A DNA stretch of 40,604 nucleotides from Flavobacterium daejeonense DSM 17708 (GTDB taxonomy: Bacteria; Bacteroidota; Bacteroidia; Flavobacteriales; Flavobacteriaceae): positions 1-40,604 of the forward strand of contig NZ_AUDK01000033.1 of NCBI RefSeq assembly GCF_000425425.1, read 5' to 3'. Position 1 is the stretch's first letter, and each line of letters begins with the position of its first letter. The translations under genes were made by a program, and so were the position numbers. The notes below the pieces were generated by a model, which ran no database searches, was not told the origin of the DNA, and saw only the letters and a program-made list of their open reading frames with translations. Below are positions 13,658 through 22,502 of the stretch, one piece after another.

Positions 13658-14033
13658 ATTCTTTATAACAATTTTCGTGATTTACTTTATTTATTACACA
13701 GTTAATATAGTGTTGGATTTAATGAATAGAGGTAAAAAAACGGATAATGAGGTTTTAGAAACTTTATCTTTTTCTGATGATTACACCCCTAAAAAGGTGC
13801 AATTTGAAGAAGAGGAATTAACAGAAAAAAAAAACATTAATTCTGATAGATTAGAAGATGAAAAAAATTCTGTTCAAGAAAAACAAATTGAAAATGTAGA
13901 ACTAATAGAAAGAAAGGAGGGTAGTAATAAAAAAACTGAGATTGGAGTATCAGGAGGATTAACAATTAGCGAATTAATTAATCTCGCAAAAACAGAAGCA
14001 ATAGTAAAATCTAAATCAATTGCTTTTGCATAA
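13644..14033 (+). CDS. Single-pass membrane protein of the tra operon
   Basis: A 129-residue protein with one N-terminal transmembrane helix (residues ~5-26, FFITIFVIYFIYYTVNIVLD), a long acidic, Glu/Lys-rich, probably disordered middle, and a small conserved-looking C-terminus (GLTISELINLAKTEA). It occupies the place of traC/traD between the TraB-like gene and traE. I do not recognise a family; it is probably an inner-membrane accessory of the transfer machine. Confidence 0.5.
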   Translation: MSWSKFFITIFVIYFIYYTVNIVLDLMNRGKKTDNEVLETLSFSDDYTPKKVQFEEEELTEKKNINSDRLEDEKNSVQEKQIENVELIERKEGSNKKTEIGVSGGLTISELINLAKTEAIVKSKSIAFA

Positions 14034-14081
14034 AAAAGAACAATTAAATAAATCAAATATCAATTTTTAAAAACAATTATT

Positions 14082-14399
14082 ATGAACAAATTTAGAATGA
14101 ATCAAAAAACACTTTTCACATTATTAGCAGTTTTTGTATTAGCAATCGACAGTATGAATGCTCAAAATGGAGTTACAGGAATAACCGCAGGAGTTACAAT
14201 TCTAAAGACTTATATTACCCCAATTACCAACTTAACGATGGCAATTGGTGGAATTGTTGGAATTGTTGGAGGAATTAGAGTTTACTCTAAATGGAACTCT
14301 GGAGATAATGACATTAATAAAGAATTAATGGGATGGGGTGGTTCTTGTGTCTTTCTAATCATTGCACCACTTATCGTAAAAGGATTTTTCGGAGTTTAA
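14082..14399 (+). CDS. traE: TraE (DUF4134), VirB2-like pilin-type protein
   Basis: A 105-residue hydrophobic protein with an N-terminal signal-like helix (residues ~8-25, ending near MNAQNG) and two further membrane helices (about 45-65 and 83-100) around a short basic loop (YSKWNSGDNDINKELMGWGG). This is the DUF4134/TraE pattern, the position- and topology-equivalent of VirB2 major pilin. It has a 48-bp untranslated gap before it, and a terminator-like hairpin lies 24 bp inside the next gene, which would favour high expression of this subunit. Confidence 0.88.
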   Translation: MNKFRMNQKTLFTLLAVFVLAIDSMNAQNGVTGITAGVTILKTYITPITNLTMAIGGIVGIVGGIRVYSKWNSGDNDINKELMGWGGSCVFLIIAPLIVKGFFGV

Positions 14400-14401
14400 T
14401 T

Positions 14402-14701
14402 ATGAAAGAATATAAGGTATATAAGGGGCTTCAAAAGCCCCTTGTTTTTAAAGGTTTCAAAGGAAGATATATTTATTGGGGAGCTGGATTTCTTATTAGT
14501 GGATTTGTTTTAGCAGGGATTATTGGAGCAATATTTAATTTAGGAATAGGAGTTTTAACAATGATTATTGTTTCTGTTGGTGGTATTTTTTACACCTCTC
14601 AAAAACAGAAAGGAGGTTTGTATGATAAGACTAGAAGTAAAAATGAAATTTATATAATTTCAAATAATATTAAACACATTAGTAACAATGGGAAAAAATA
14701 A
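14402..14701 (+). CDS. traF: TraF (DUF4133), VirB3-like protein
   Basis: A 99-residue inner-membrane protein; ATG at 14402, directly after the traE stop (TAATTATG), rather than an in-frame earlier codon at 14333 lying inside traE. Two adjacent membrane helices (residues ~23-45 and 48-66) follow a YKGLQKPLVFKGFKGRYIYW segment typical of DUF4133/TraF. It ends in a polar tail. VirB3-like proteins work with the VirB4 ATPase, and traG overlaps it by 14 bp. A strong hairpin lies in codons 8-14. Confidence 0.85.
   Translation: MKEYKVYKGLQKPLVFKGFKGRYIYWGAGFLISGFVLAGIIGAIFNLGIGVLTMIIVSVGGIFYTSQKQKGGLYDKTRSKNEIYIISNNIKHISNNGKK
14423..14450 (+). terminator. Intragenic terminator-like hairpin in traF
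   Basis: AAGGGGCTT-caa-AAGCCCCTT, a perfect 9-bp GC-rich stem, followed by GTTTTTA. It lies within the first 15 codons of traF, 24 bp after the traE stop. Confidence 0.6.
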
Positions 14702-17681
14702 AGAATTTCAACTACCATATTTAGCAGTTGATAAAAGTGACGAAACTATTAATATTCTTTATGGAAAAAAAGGAGAAGCTACAGTAGTTTTCAAAATAAT
14801 TAATAACGTATTACAGTATTCAGCAAATCCAGATTATTATTTAGATTTTCACAACGCTTTTTTAAATGTAATTAAGATAATTGGAGAAGAACATTTTATA
14901 CAAAAATTAGATGTATTTTCAAAAAAGATATTTTCTGAAAATATTTCTGAGGAGTATTTACAAAAAAAATATGATTCTCATTTTGATGGAAGAGCTTATA
15001 AAAGTATCGATACTTTTATAGCAATTACACGAAAGGCAAAAAAGAAATATTCTAAAAAAGAAGATGATGAATTTAAGCAGAAAATAAATAAAGTTTTACA
15101 GCTTTTATCCTCTTCGGGATTCAATCCTAAATTATTATTTGAGAAAGAAATCAATGACCTTATTAGAAGAACTCTTGTAATGGATTTTTCTTCAAAGTTC
15201 GTTCACTTGGATAATATGCAACCAACAGATTATAATATTAAAATGGAGGGTAAACTTATAAAATGTTTATCCTTAATTGATATTGATAATTGCGATTTAC
15301 CATCTACAGTAACTCCATATATAGAAATTAACGAAGATGCTTTGAAAAATTTCCCAGTAGATAGAATGGGATTTTTAAACAAAGTAGGGGATTATGAAAC
15401 ATTGATTTATAATCAAGTTATTGAAATCCCTAATCAGATGAAAACTTTAAGACAATTAGAGGTTAAGAAGAAAAGACACTCAGGAATGCCTGACCCTGCA
15501 AATGACCTTTGTGTAGAAGATATTGACGCATTATTGAATGATGTTGCTAGAGAAAGTCAATTAATCGTAAATGCTCATTTTAATATAGTTATTTGTGCTA
15601 AAGAGGATGAAGTAACTAAAGCATTAAATTCTATTGAAACACACCTTTTTAATCAAAATGTAATAGCATCTAAAAGGTCATTTAATCAAATGGAATTATT
15701 TAGAACTGTTTTAGCAGGAAATTCAGTTGAATTAAAACCTTATGATTGGTTTATGACTACCTCTGATGCTAGTCTTTGCTTTTTTTTTAAAGAAGCCCTG
15801 CCTGTTAGTGAACCTTCTAATTTCTTTTTGAGATTTACCGATAGACAGGGCATACCATTAAAAGTAGATCCCTCAGATTATCCAATGGAAATTGGGAGAA
15901 TTGTAAATAGAAATAAATTTGTTTTAGGTCCGAGTGGTTCGGGTAAATCCTTTGTAATGAATAATATTATTGAACAGTATTTATTATACAATATGGATGT
16001 TGTTATTGTAGATACTGGAGATAGTTATTCAGGATTATCTTCATATTATAATGGAAAATACATCACTTATACAGCCGAGAAACCTATTACAATGAATCCT
16101 TTTATTATGAAAAAGGAGGAATATAATTTAGAAAAGAAAGAGTTTTTACAAACTCTTATTTCTTTATTGTGGAAAGGTGCGGATGGAAAAATAACATCTA
16201 TTGAAACAGATGTTTTAGCAGAAGTAATAACTGCTTATTATGCAACGTATTTTAATAACTCAATTGATAAAGATTCTTTATCAATTTCAGAATTAGAGGA
16301 ATATTTAAAAGACAGAGGAGTTAATGTAACGCTTTTGTTAGAAGAAAGTAAATTAGCTGTTTTTGGAGATAAAAATCTTAATCATTACGATATACTGGGT
16401 ATTTCTGAAAAAGCAACACAGGAGGAACTAAAACGAGCTTATAGATTAAAGGCAATTGAGTACCATCCCGATAAAAACCCAAACTTAAAAGATGCTTCGG
16501 CTATTTTTTCTTCAATATCAGAAGCCTATAATGTGATTTTAAATAGAATGATACTTAGGGATGAAAAATCTAAAAACACAAGTATTGTTTTGAAAAAAGA
16601 GGAACTGGAAAGCGATATAGATAATAATGTAATTGTAGTCTATAAATCTAAGTTGCTTCAAAAATTTGATGAAATTGAAGAAAAAGGAAGTGTTAAGGAA
16701 TTGAGTTTTAATTCTTTTTATGAGTTTGCTTTATATAAAATTCCTTTAGTTACAACAAAGGAAAAAATACCTTTTGAAATTGACGAGTTCAGATATATTT
16801 TGAAGAAATTTTACAGAGGTGGGGAGTTTGAAACAATCTTAAATGAAAATTCTGATTCTTCTCTTTTTGATGAAAAGTTAATCATTTTTGAGATTGACAA
16901 TATCAAAGAACACAAAATATTATTTCCTATTGTAACTCTTATTATTATGGATGTTTTTATTCAGAAAATGAGATTAAGAAAAACCCAAAGAAAAGCTTTA
17001 ATTATTGAGGAAGCGTGGAAAGCAATAGCTTCTCCAATGATGGCAGGATATATTCTTTACTTGTATAAGACAGTTAGAAAATTTTGGGGAGAAGCTATTG
17101 TTGTTACGCAGGAACTAGGAGATATTATAGGTAATCCAGTTGTGAAAGATTCTATTATTAATAATAGCGATAGTTTACTCTTATTAGACCAAACTAAATT
17201 CAAAGATAATTTTGCTGAAATAGCTAATCTTTTATCATTAAATACTGTTGAGCAAAAGAAAATATTCACAATTAATAATTTGGATAACAGGGCTAATCGT
17301 AGCCGATTTAAAGAGTTTTATTTTAAAAGAGGAGATAGAGGTGAAGTTTACGGAAATGAAGTTTCTTTAGCTCAATATTTAACTTATACAACTGAAAAAC
17401 CTGAGAAAATGGCAGTCGAATTTTATACAACTTCTTACGGTAGTTATCCTAAAGGTTTAGATGCCTTTATTGAATCTTTAGAACTAGCTAAACTGTCATT
17501 ACCTACTCTTGTGAATTTTGTAAATCTATACGGTAAACCTATTCCTTTTGATATTCTTTTGAAAATAAAAATTTTAGAAGAAGAACATAAACAAAACACT
17601 TTTAATTATATCAAAAGAATCTTGAAAAACCAAGAAATTACTTTTGAACAATATATTAATCAATTAAATAAGGTAGCATGA
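14688..17681 (+). CDS. traG: TraG, VirB4-like conjugation ATPase with an inserted J-domain
   Basis: A 997-residue ATPase that powers pilus assembly and transfer, longer than the ~830 residues I would expect for Bacteroidota TraG. Walker A is GPSGSGKS (414-421), Walker B LIIEEAW (771-777), then VVTQELGDII and the conserved C-terminal ATPase core. Between them, residues ~564-620 form a complete DnaJ J-domain: HYDILGIS, a helix II ending KRAYRLKAIEY, the invariant HPD (593-595), and a helix III with F-SSISEAYNVI. The frame is open throughout. J-domains stimulate Hsp70 (DnaK). The gene overlaps traF (14 bp) and the next gene (ATGA). Confidence 0.93.
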   Translation: MGKNKEFQLPYLAVDKSDETINILYGKKGEATVVFKIINNVLQYSANPDYYLDFHNAFLNVIKIIGEEHFIQKLDVFSKKIFSENISEEYLQKKYDSHFDGRAYKSIDTFIAITRKAKKKYSKKEDDEFKQKINKVLQLLSSSGFNPKLLFEKEINDLIRRTLVMDFSSKFVHLDNMQPTDYNIKMEGKLIKCLSLIDIDNCDLPSTVTPYIEINEDALKNFPVDRMGFLNKVGDYETLIYNQVIEIPNQMKTLRQLEVKKKRHSGMPDPANDLCVEDIDALLNDVARESQLIVNAHFNIVICAKEDEVTKALNSIETHLFNQNVIASKRSFNQMELFRTVLAGNSVELKPYDWFMTTSDASLCFFFKEALPVSEPSNFFLRFTDRQGIPLKVDPSDYPMEIGRIVNRNKFVLGPSGSGKSFVMNNIIEQYLLYNMDVVIVDTGDSYSGLSSYYNGKYITYTAEKPITMNPFIMKKEEYNLEKKEFLQTLISLLWKGADGKITSIETDVLAEVITAYYATYFNNSIDKDSLSISELEEYLKDRGVNVTLLLEESKLAVFGDKNLNHYDILGISEKATQEELKRAYRLKAIEYHPDKNPNLKDASAIFSSISEAYNVILNRMILRDEKSKNTSIVLKKEELESDIDNNVIVVYKSKLLQKFDEIEEKGSVKELSFNSFYEFALYKIPLVTTKEKIPFEIDEFRYILKKFYRGGEFETILNENSDSSLFDEKLIIFEIDNIKEHKILFPIVTLIIMDVFIQKMRLRKTQRKALIIEEAWKAIASPMMAGYILYLYKTVRKFWGEAIVVTQELGDIIGNPVVKDSIINNSDSLLLLDQTKFKDNFAEIANLLSLNTVEQKKIFTINNLDNRANRSRFKEFYFKRGDRGEVYGNEVSLAQYLTYTTEKPEKMAVEFYTTSYGSYPKGLDAFIESLELAKLSLPTLVNFVNLYGKPIPFDILLKIKILEEEHKQNTFNYIKRILKNQEITFEQYINQLNKVA

Positions 17682-18337
17682 AAAAAAGAGTTTTAATAAT
17701 AACCCTGCTTTTTGTAGGTGGGGTTAAAGGTTTTTCACAAACTGTTTATGTTGATGTATTGACAGCTCCTGCAATGATAGCTTATTCTAATACTCTCAAA
17801 ACTGAACAAAATAAGACAAATACAAATTTGTCAAATATTCAAAAGGGGCAGGCTTTAGTTGCAAGTCAATTAAAAGTAGCAAATGATTTGCACGACAAGG
17901 TTTTAAAGGGATTAACCCAAGTTTCCCAAACCTTGAATAATGCCCTAACAATTAAAGAAATCTACTCGACTTCTGTTGACATTATTAATGATACTAAACA
18001 GACAATTGATTTAGCAGCAGGTAATCCAGTTCTAACTGTATTTGCTGTTAATTCTGCTAAAACTTTTAAAGAAAGAGCTGTTTTAATGACTGCTGAAATT
18101 TCAAGGATTTTAGCTAGTGGAGAAACTAATATGATGGATGCAGGGGAAAGACAAAAACTTTTAAACTACATCCATACTGAAATTAGACTTCTAGGAGCGA
18201 ATGTTTATATGATGAAAGAAAGTATGTATTGGGCAAAAATGAACGGGATTTGGAATACATTAAACCCTTTTAGAGCTTGGATTAATCAGGATGAAATGAT
18301 AATAAAAAGTGTGATGCAAAGGTCTAAACAAATTTAA
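17678..18337 (+). CDS. TraI/VirB5-like exported protein, tandem copy 1
   Basis: A 219-residue protein with a signal peptide (residues 1-20, ending GFSQ) and a helical mature part. It has the position (right after traG) and shape of the VirB5/TraI class, the minor pilus components. Related to the next two genes: shared features are a Leu-rich helical middle, a D..ELL..I..LRLLGA-like segment, AKMNGIWNTLNPFRAWINQD, and the ending MQRSKQI. Overlaps the traG stop by 4 bp. Triplication suggests alternative or hetero-oligomeric tip subunits; that is inference. Confidence 0.65.
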   Translation: MKKRVLIITLLFVGGVKGFSQTVYVDVLTAPAMIAYSNTLKTEQNKTNTNLSNIQKGQALVASQLKVANDLHDKVLKGLTQVSQTLNNALTIKEIYSTSVDIINDTKQTIDLAAGNPVLTVFAVNSAKTFKERAVLMTAEISRILASGETNMMDAGERQKLLNYIHTEIRLLGANVYMMKESMYWAKMNGIWNTLNPFRAWINQDEMIIKSVMQRSKQI

Positions 18338-18348
18338 TATTTACGATT

Positions 18349-19002
18349 ATGAAAAAGAATTTATTACTACTGCTTTTCTTTTGCTTTTATGTTAATACAG
18401 CTAAAGCAAGTTATATATCTTATTATTTAATTCATACCGGCATTGACCACCAACTTGATGAAAACAAAAGGCAAATAAAAATAAAAGACAATCAAGCAGG
18501 GGTTTTAGCATTGGAGCAAAATAACAAAGAACAAACCACTACTTTAAAAACTAAATACGCAAAAATAAAATCTCGATTAAATAGTTTAGGATTTTTATTT
18601 GATGCCGTAATGGTAACACCAAGTGCTATTCCTGCTATAAAAAATACAATAGCTAATCAGGATAAAATAATAAAGGAAGTGCAAAATGACCCTTTATTGA
18701 TTCCTATTGCTTTAAAATCAGAAAAAGATTTTGTTTATAAAATACAAATGATTTCAAGATTTATAACTGGTTTAGCTATCTCTTACGGAGATATTAACCA
18801 AATGAAATCAGGAGATAGAAAGATGTTGTTAAATCATGCTATTGATGAAATAAATATACTGGAATCAATTTCAGGAAATTTATTAAGTATCATCCAAAAT
18901 ATTAAAATGGAAAAACTTATAGCAAAGCATAATTGGAATAATTACATCAATCGAGAAAAAGATATTATCAAAGAAATTATGAATAATTCTAAGCAAATTT
19001 AA
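18349..19002 (+). CDS. TraI/VirB5-like exported protein, tandem copy 2
   Basis: A 217-residue exported protein: signal peptide of ~20 residues (ending NTAKAS), then long helices with a coiled-coil-like stretch (residues ~35-75). The most diverged of the three tandem relatives: it keeps the SGDRKMLLNHAIDEINILES segment, the motif WNNYINREKD in place of WNTLNPFRAWINQD, and the ending MNNSKQI. It starts 11 bp after copy 1 and ends 1 bp before copy 3. Confidence 0.6.
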   Translation: MKKNLLLLLFFCFYVNTAKASYISYYLIHTGIDHQLDENKRQIKIKDNQAGVLALEQNNKEQTTTLKTKYAKIKSRLNSLGFLFDAVMVTPSAIPAIKNTIANQDKIIKEVQNDPLLIPIALKSEKDFVYKIQMISRFITGLAISYGDINQMKSGDRKMLLNHAIDEINILESISGNLLSIIQNIKMEKLIAKHNWNNYINREKDIIKEIMNNSKQI

Positions 19003-19003
19003 T

Positions 19004-19666
19004 ATGAAAAAATTCTTTTTTCTCTTTTTGTTTTTTGGGTGGAAATGTTTTTCTCAACAGTATCTTCAACCATACTATGATGAAAAACATTATAAAGCAG
19101 TAACAGAAAATAATGTTATGCGTATGACAGCAGAAGTTGCTTTGGAAAAGCAAACTAATAAAATTAATGAAAACGTAAATTCTATTAATAAAAATTTAGC
19201 AAAAGTAGTCGCTACAAAAAACTTGATTTATAATTCATTGTATGAAGTTAATGAGGTTATAAAAGATGGAAAGGAAGTGAAATACATAGCTCAATTATTA
19301 CTGGATATTAAAAATGAAGCAGATGGATTATTCGCTTTAACAAAAGACAGTCCTCAATATAATGTTTTTGCGGTTTCTTACGGAAAAAGAATCTATACAA
19401 CATCTTTGACATTATATGAAGATGTTAGAACAATGGTATTGACAAGTAATAAAGATATTCTTATGAATTATAATTCTAGGGATGAATTGCTTAAAAAAGT
19501 GGTTTACAAATTACAACTTTTAAGAGCTGAATTGTACGGAGCAAGAACCAGTATTTATTGGGCGAAAATGAACGGAATGTGGAACAGTTTGAATCCTTTC
19601 AAATCTTGGATTAATCAGGATATGTATTTAATAAATTCTATAATTATTAATTCTAAACAACTATAA
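19004..19666 (+). CDS. TraI/VirB5-like exported protein, tandem copy 3
   Basis: A 220-residue exported protein with a signal peptide (ending KCFSQ at residue ~18). It is closest to copy 1: ARTSIYWAKMNGMWNSLNPF, then KSWINQD, and the ending IINSKQL. The middle contains NSLYEVNEVIKDGKEVKYIA, helical. It follows copy 2 by 1 bp and precedes the next exported protein by 1 bp, so all are co-translated. The three probably have similar but not identical roles in the pilus or periplasmic part of the machine. Confidence 0.62.
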   Translation: MKKFFFLFLFFGWKCFSQQYLQPYYDEKHYKAVTENNVMRMTAEVALEKQTNKINENVNSINKNLAKVVATKNLIYNSLYEVNEVIKDGKEVKYIAQLLLDIKNEADGLFALTKDSPQYNVFAVSYGKRIYTTSLTLYEDVRTMVLTSNKDILMNYNSRDELLKKVVYKLQLLRAELYGARTSIYWAKMNGMWNSLNPFKSWINQDMYLINSIIINSKQL

Positions 19667-19667
19667 G

Positions 19668-20471
19668 ATGAAACAAAAAATATTTTTTATTCTATTCTTT
19701 TTTATAGTTGTGATTTCTTATTCACAAGGAATAAAAAAAATTAGTGACCCACATATCACAGCACAACAAAATAGGATGGTTTATAAAAGTTGGGGAAATT
19801 TTTTACCAAATCCAAAGTATAATTTTTTCGGGATTCAAACTAATATTCATTACGCTATGACTTGGGGTTGGTTAGCAAATTCGAAATATAAAAAATATCG
19901 CAAAGGAAAAGATATTAGACCTCTAAGTCCTACTGGAGAACAAACTCAAAGAATGCTTATGAATACTTCTCTTGAAAATGTTACTCAACAGTATCGAGAA
20001 CAAACAGACGAATTAGGAAATACAGCTCTTAGTGAACTATATTATTATTCAGGACTTTTTGCAGGAGTTGACCCTTTATGGAATTTGTATTATAAAATAG
20101 AATTAGCAGATGTTATTGATTATAATAAATCAAAACCATTAAGTACTGATTTAGAAACGGAAAAATATTTGAAAGATACAGGAGTTCAAGAATGGTATCA
20201 ATCAGAAATGGAGAGGTTTCAAGATAGATTAACAGGAGCGTTTAAAACGAATATGGATCGGGGAGATAGAATTCTAAATTACCATAGGATAATGAAAGAA
20301 TACAAGTTAGTACAAGGTAAATTAGGACAGCATTTAACAATGGCTTCTACAATGATAAAATTAAATAAACGCTCACAAAGTCAAAATTCAGGAGACGATT
20401 TAAAAAATGCGGAGTGGAACTATAAATCAGATAGAGAAATAATGCAAAACATTCTTAAAAATTCAAAATAA
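19668..20471 (+). CDS. Exported protein of the tra operon
   Basis: A 267-residue protein with a signal peptide (residues 1-20, ending SYSQG). The mature part is aromatic-rich near the N-terminus (SWGNFLPNPKYNFFG, MTWGWLANSKY) and helical after residue ~160 with a charged tail. It does not belong to a family I can name with confidence; related proteins are found in Bacteroidota tra regions between traI and traJ. It ends in IMQNILKNSK, the same tail as its neighbours. Confidence 0.55.
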   Translation: MKQKIFFILFFFIVVISYSQGIKKISDPHITAQQNRMVYKSWGNFLPNPKYNFFGIQTNIHYAMTWGWLANSKYKKYRKGKDIRPLSPTGEQTQRMLMNTSLENVTQQYREQTDELGNTALSELYYYSGLFAGVDPLWNLYYKIELADVIDYNKSKPLSTDLETEKYLKDTGVQEWYQSEMERFQDRLTGAFKTNMDRGDRILNYHRIMKEYKLVQGKLGQHLTMASTMIKLNKRSQSQNSGDDLKNAEWNYKSDREIMQNILKNSK

Positions 20472-20489
20472 ATATATAAAATAAAAACT

Positions 20490-20711
20490 ATGAAAAATAA
20501 TCAGAAAATAATCAAAATCGGTTTAGTCTTAATAGTAGGAACTCTTATAATTTCTTGCGGAAAAAAAGAGGAGGAATCTAAAAAAGAAGAACAAGAAAAA
20601 ATAAATCTTGTTCTTCAAAAAGACACTTTAGAAAAACCAAAAGTAAAGCCAAAAGAAGAGAAAAAAACTGATTCTCAACTGATGCAGGACATTCTTAAAA
20701 ATTCAAAATAA
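20490..20711 (+). CDS. Small lipoprotein of the tra operon
   Basis: A 73-residue lipoprotein: hydrophobic signal followed by the lipobox IISC (Cys23), then an entirely charged Lys/Glu/Pro-rich mature part with no globular domain, and the tail LMQDILKNSK, identical in its last six residues to the preceding protein. Size, charge and position recall the small VirB7-type lipoproteins that stabilise the outer-membrane core. An internal stem GAAGAACAAG/CTTGTTCTTC lies at 20586-20616. The traJ start follows 5 bp later. Confidence 0.65.
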   Translation: MKNNQKIIKIGLVLIVGTLIISCGKKEEESKKEEQEKINLVLQKDTLEKPKVKPKEEKKTDSQLMQDILKNSK

Positions 20712-20716
20712 TACTT

Positions 20717-21868
20717 ATGAAATATCAAAAAATTTATTTAATACTTGGTACAATAATTCTCTTTTTTGTACCAAGTTTTTTATTTTCTCAAACAACCGCA
20801 GAGCAACAAAAAGCTGTTGATTGGGCGCAAGGAGGAAATGTTTTAGAAGATTGGTTTATGAAAGATTTTCTTTCAGGTTATAAATCGATGGTTTGGGCTG
20901 AATATGCAACTTTTATAGATACCGCTAGAATATTAGGCGGTGCAATGGCTTTAATTTATTTTGCAATCAAAGCTTATGAAATGATGACAGGAGATAAACA
21001 ATTAGAAATACTGCCATTATTAAGACCTTTTGGATTATGCTTAGTCATTATTTATTGGGGAGCTTTTATTGATGCAATTTCTGTTCCAACAACAATAGTT
21101 GCAAATGTAGCTAGTCAGAAATATGAAGCTCAACAACAACGAATAAATAAGTTGAGAATTTCTAGAGCTACATATCAGTATGCAATGGTTAATAGTTTGT
21201 ATAAAGTTTCAGCTGAAACTTCTTTAGCAGCAGACCAGTCAAGCGATTTTATGAGTGACCCTTTAGGAAGTATTTCAAGTACTGTTAAAGATGGACTTTC
21301 GGCAGTTGTAAATCCTATTTTAGAATTAAAAGAGAAATTTAACATTGCAATTTCTTTGGCTATAACTCAATGTTTAGAAATACTGGGATTATGGATATTA
21401 CGAATTGCAGTTTATTCCATATTTATGATACAGATTATTTACTCTGGAGTTCTTATTATGCTCGGACCATTTTCAGTTGCAATGTCCATTTTACCTATGT
21501 TTAAAGAATCATTTAGTACATGGATTAGTAGGTTTATTTCGGTTCAGCTCTATTTAGGTGTAGCATTTATTATTCTCTTTGTTTGTGGAATATTACAAGA
21601 ATTTGCTTTAACCTCAGAAATTCAAAAATTTAAAGAAATAGTTACAGAAAACGGAGATATAGTTTCAATGGAGAAACTAATGTATTTACGAACAAATGGA
21701 ATTATGTCTTTTGGAGTTGTAATTGTAACTTTTCTTATTTCAGCAATTTCCATATTTACTGTTCCAAGTATTTCAACATGGATTGTTTCAACAAGTGGTG
21801 CAACTTCTGCTGTTTCTACAATGGGTAGAGGAGCAAGTACAATTGCTAGAATAGCAAAAGGATTTTAA
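20717..21868 (+). CDS. traJ: TraJ, VirB6-like polytopic membrane protein
   Basis: A 383-residue protein with a signal-like N-terminus (ending LFSQ) and about six to seven membrane helices (around residues 72-90, 103-120, 215-235, 240-262, 278-298, 330-350). The pattern AQGGNVLEDWFMKDF near residues 37-51, followed by GGAMALIYFAIKAYEMMTGD, is characteristic of Bacteroidota TraJ. It forms the inner-membrane channel part. The coding start contains a terminator-like hairpin. Confidence 0.9.
   Translation: MKYQKIYLILGTIILFFVPSFLFSQTTAEQQKAVDWAQGGNVLEDWFMKDFLSGYKSMVWAEYATFIDTARILGGAMALIYFAIKAYEMMTGDKQLEILPLLRPFGLCLVIIYWGAFIDAISVPTTIVANVASQKYEAQQQRINKLRISRATYQYAMVNSLYKVSAETSLAADQSSDFMSDPLGSISSTVKDGLSAVVNPILELKEKFNIAISLAITQCLEILGLWILRIAVYSIFMIQIIYSGVLIMLGPFSVAMSILPMFKESFSTWISRFISVQLYLGVAFIILFVCGILQEFALTSEIQKFKEIVTENGDIVSMEKLMYLRTNGIMSFGVVIVTFLISAISIFTVPSISTWIVSTSGATSAVSTMGRGASTIARIAKGF
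20743..20786 (+). terminator. Intragenic terminator-like hairpin in traJ
   Basis: ACTTGGTACA and TGTACCAAGT form a perfect 10-bp stem (20743-20752, 20767-20776) with a 14-nt loop, followed by TTTTTATTTTC. It sits in codons 9-20 of traJ, within the signal-peptide coding part. Confidence 0.6.
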
Positions 21869-21884
21869 CTTTAAAATATAAAAA

Positions 21885-22502
21885 ATGGGTTTAATAAAAA
21901 ACATAGAAGATAAGATAAAATTAGCGACAATCATTTCAATTTCTTCTTTACTTTTCTCTTTGGCGGTAATTATTATAGGTGCAATTTTTGCAAATAATTT
22001 AATAATTGAATCAAGAAAATCAATTTATGTTTTAGATAAGGATGTTCCTATTCTTGCTAAACAGACGAATCAAGAAGTAAATCGACCAGTAGAGTATAAA
22101 GCTCACGTTGATTTATTTCATTCGTTATACTTTTCCTTAAGTCCTGACGAGCAACATATAAAATACAATATGGAGAAAGCCATGTATTTAATTGATGAAT
22201 CAGGAATGGTACAATATAATACTTTAAAGGAAAAAGGTTATTTCAATCAAATTTTAGCAAGTTCAGCCGTATTGAGTTTAGAAACTGATAGTATTCATTT
22301 AGATTATCCTAAACGTCATTTTATTTATTACGGTAAGCAGAAAATTGAAAGAAAATCAACAATAATTATAAGGTCGTTAATTACGGAGGGGTCTTTAAAA
22401 GATATTCCAAGAAGTGCTAATAACCCTCACGGTGTAATAATTCAAAACTGGAAAACAATTGAAAATAAAGATTTAAAAGTAGATGAAAAACAGCAATTAT
22501 AA
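21885..22502 (+). CDS. traK: TraK, VirB8-like assembly protein
   Basis: A 205-residue protein with a cytoplasmic N-terminus, one membrane helix (residues ~13-37) and a periplasmic NTF2-like domain. Conserved TraK features are seen: RKSIYVLDKDVPILA, EYKAHVDLFHSLYFSLSPDE and a C-terminal RSLITEGSLKDIPRSANNPH followed by NWKTIENKDL. VirB8-like proteins bridge the inner-membrane complex and the core. It follows traJ by 16 bp, and its last 20 bp overlap the next gene. Confidence 0.9.
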   Translation: MGLIKNIEDKIKLATIISISSLLFSLAVIIIGAIFANNLIIESRKSIYVLDKDVPILAKQTNQEVNRPVEYKAHVDLFHSLYFSLSPDEQHIKYNMEKAMYLIDESGMVQYNTLKEKGYFNQILASSAVLSLETDSIHLDYPKRHFIYYGKQKIERKSTIIIRSLITEGSLKDIPRSANNPHGVIIQNWKTIENKDLKVDEKQQL

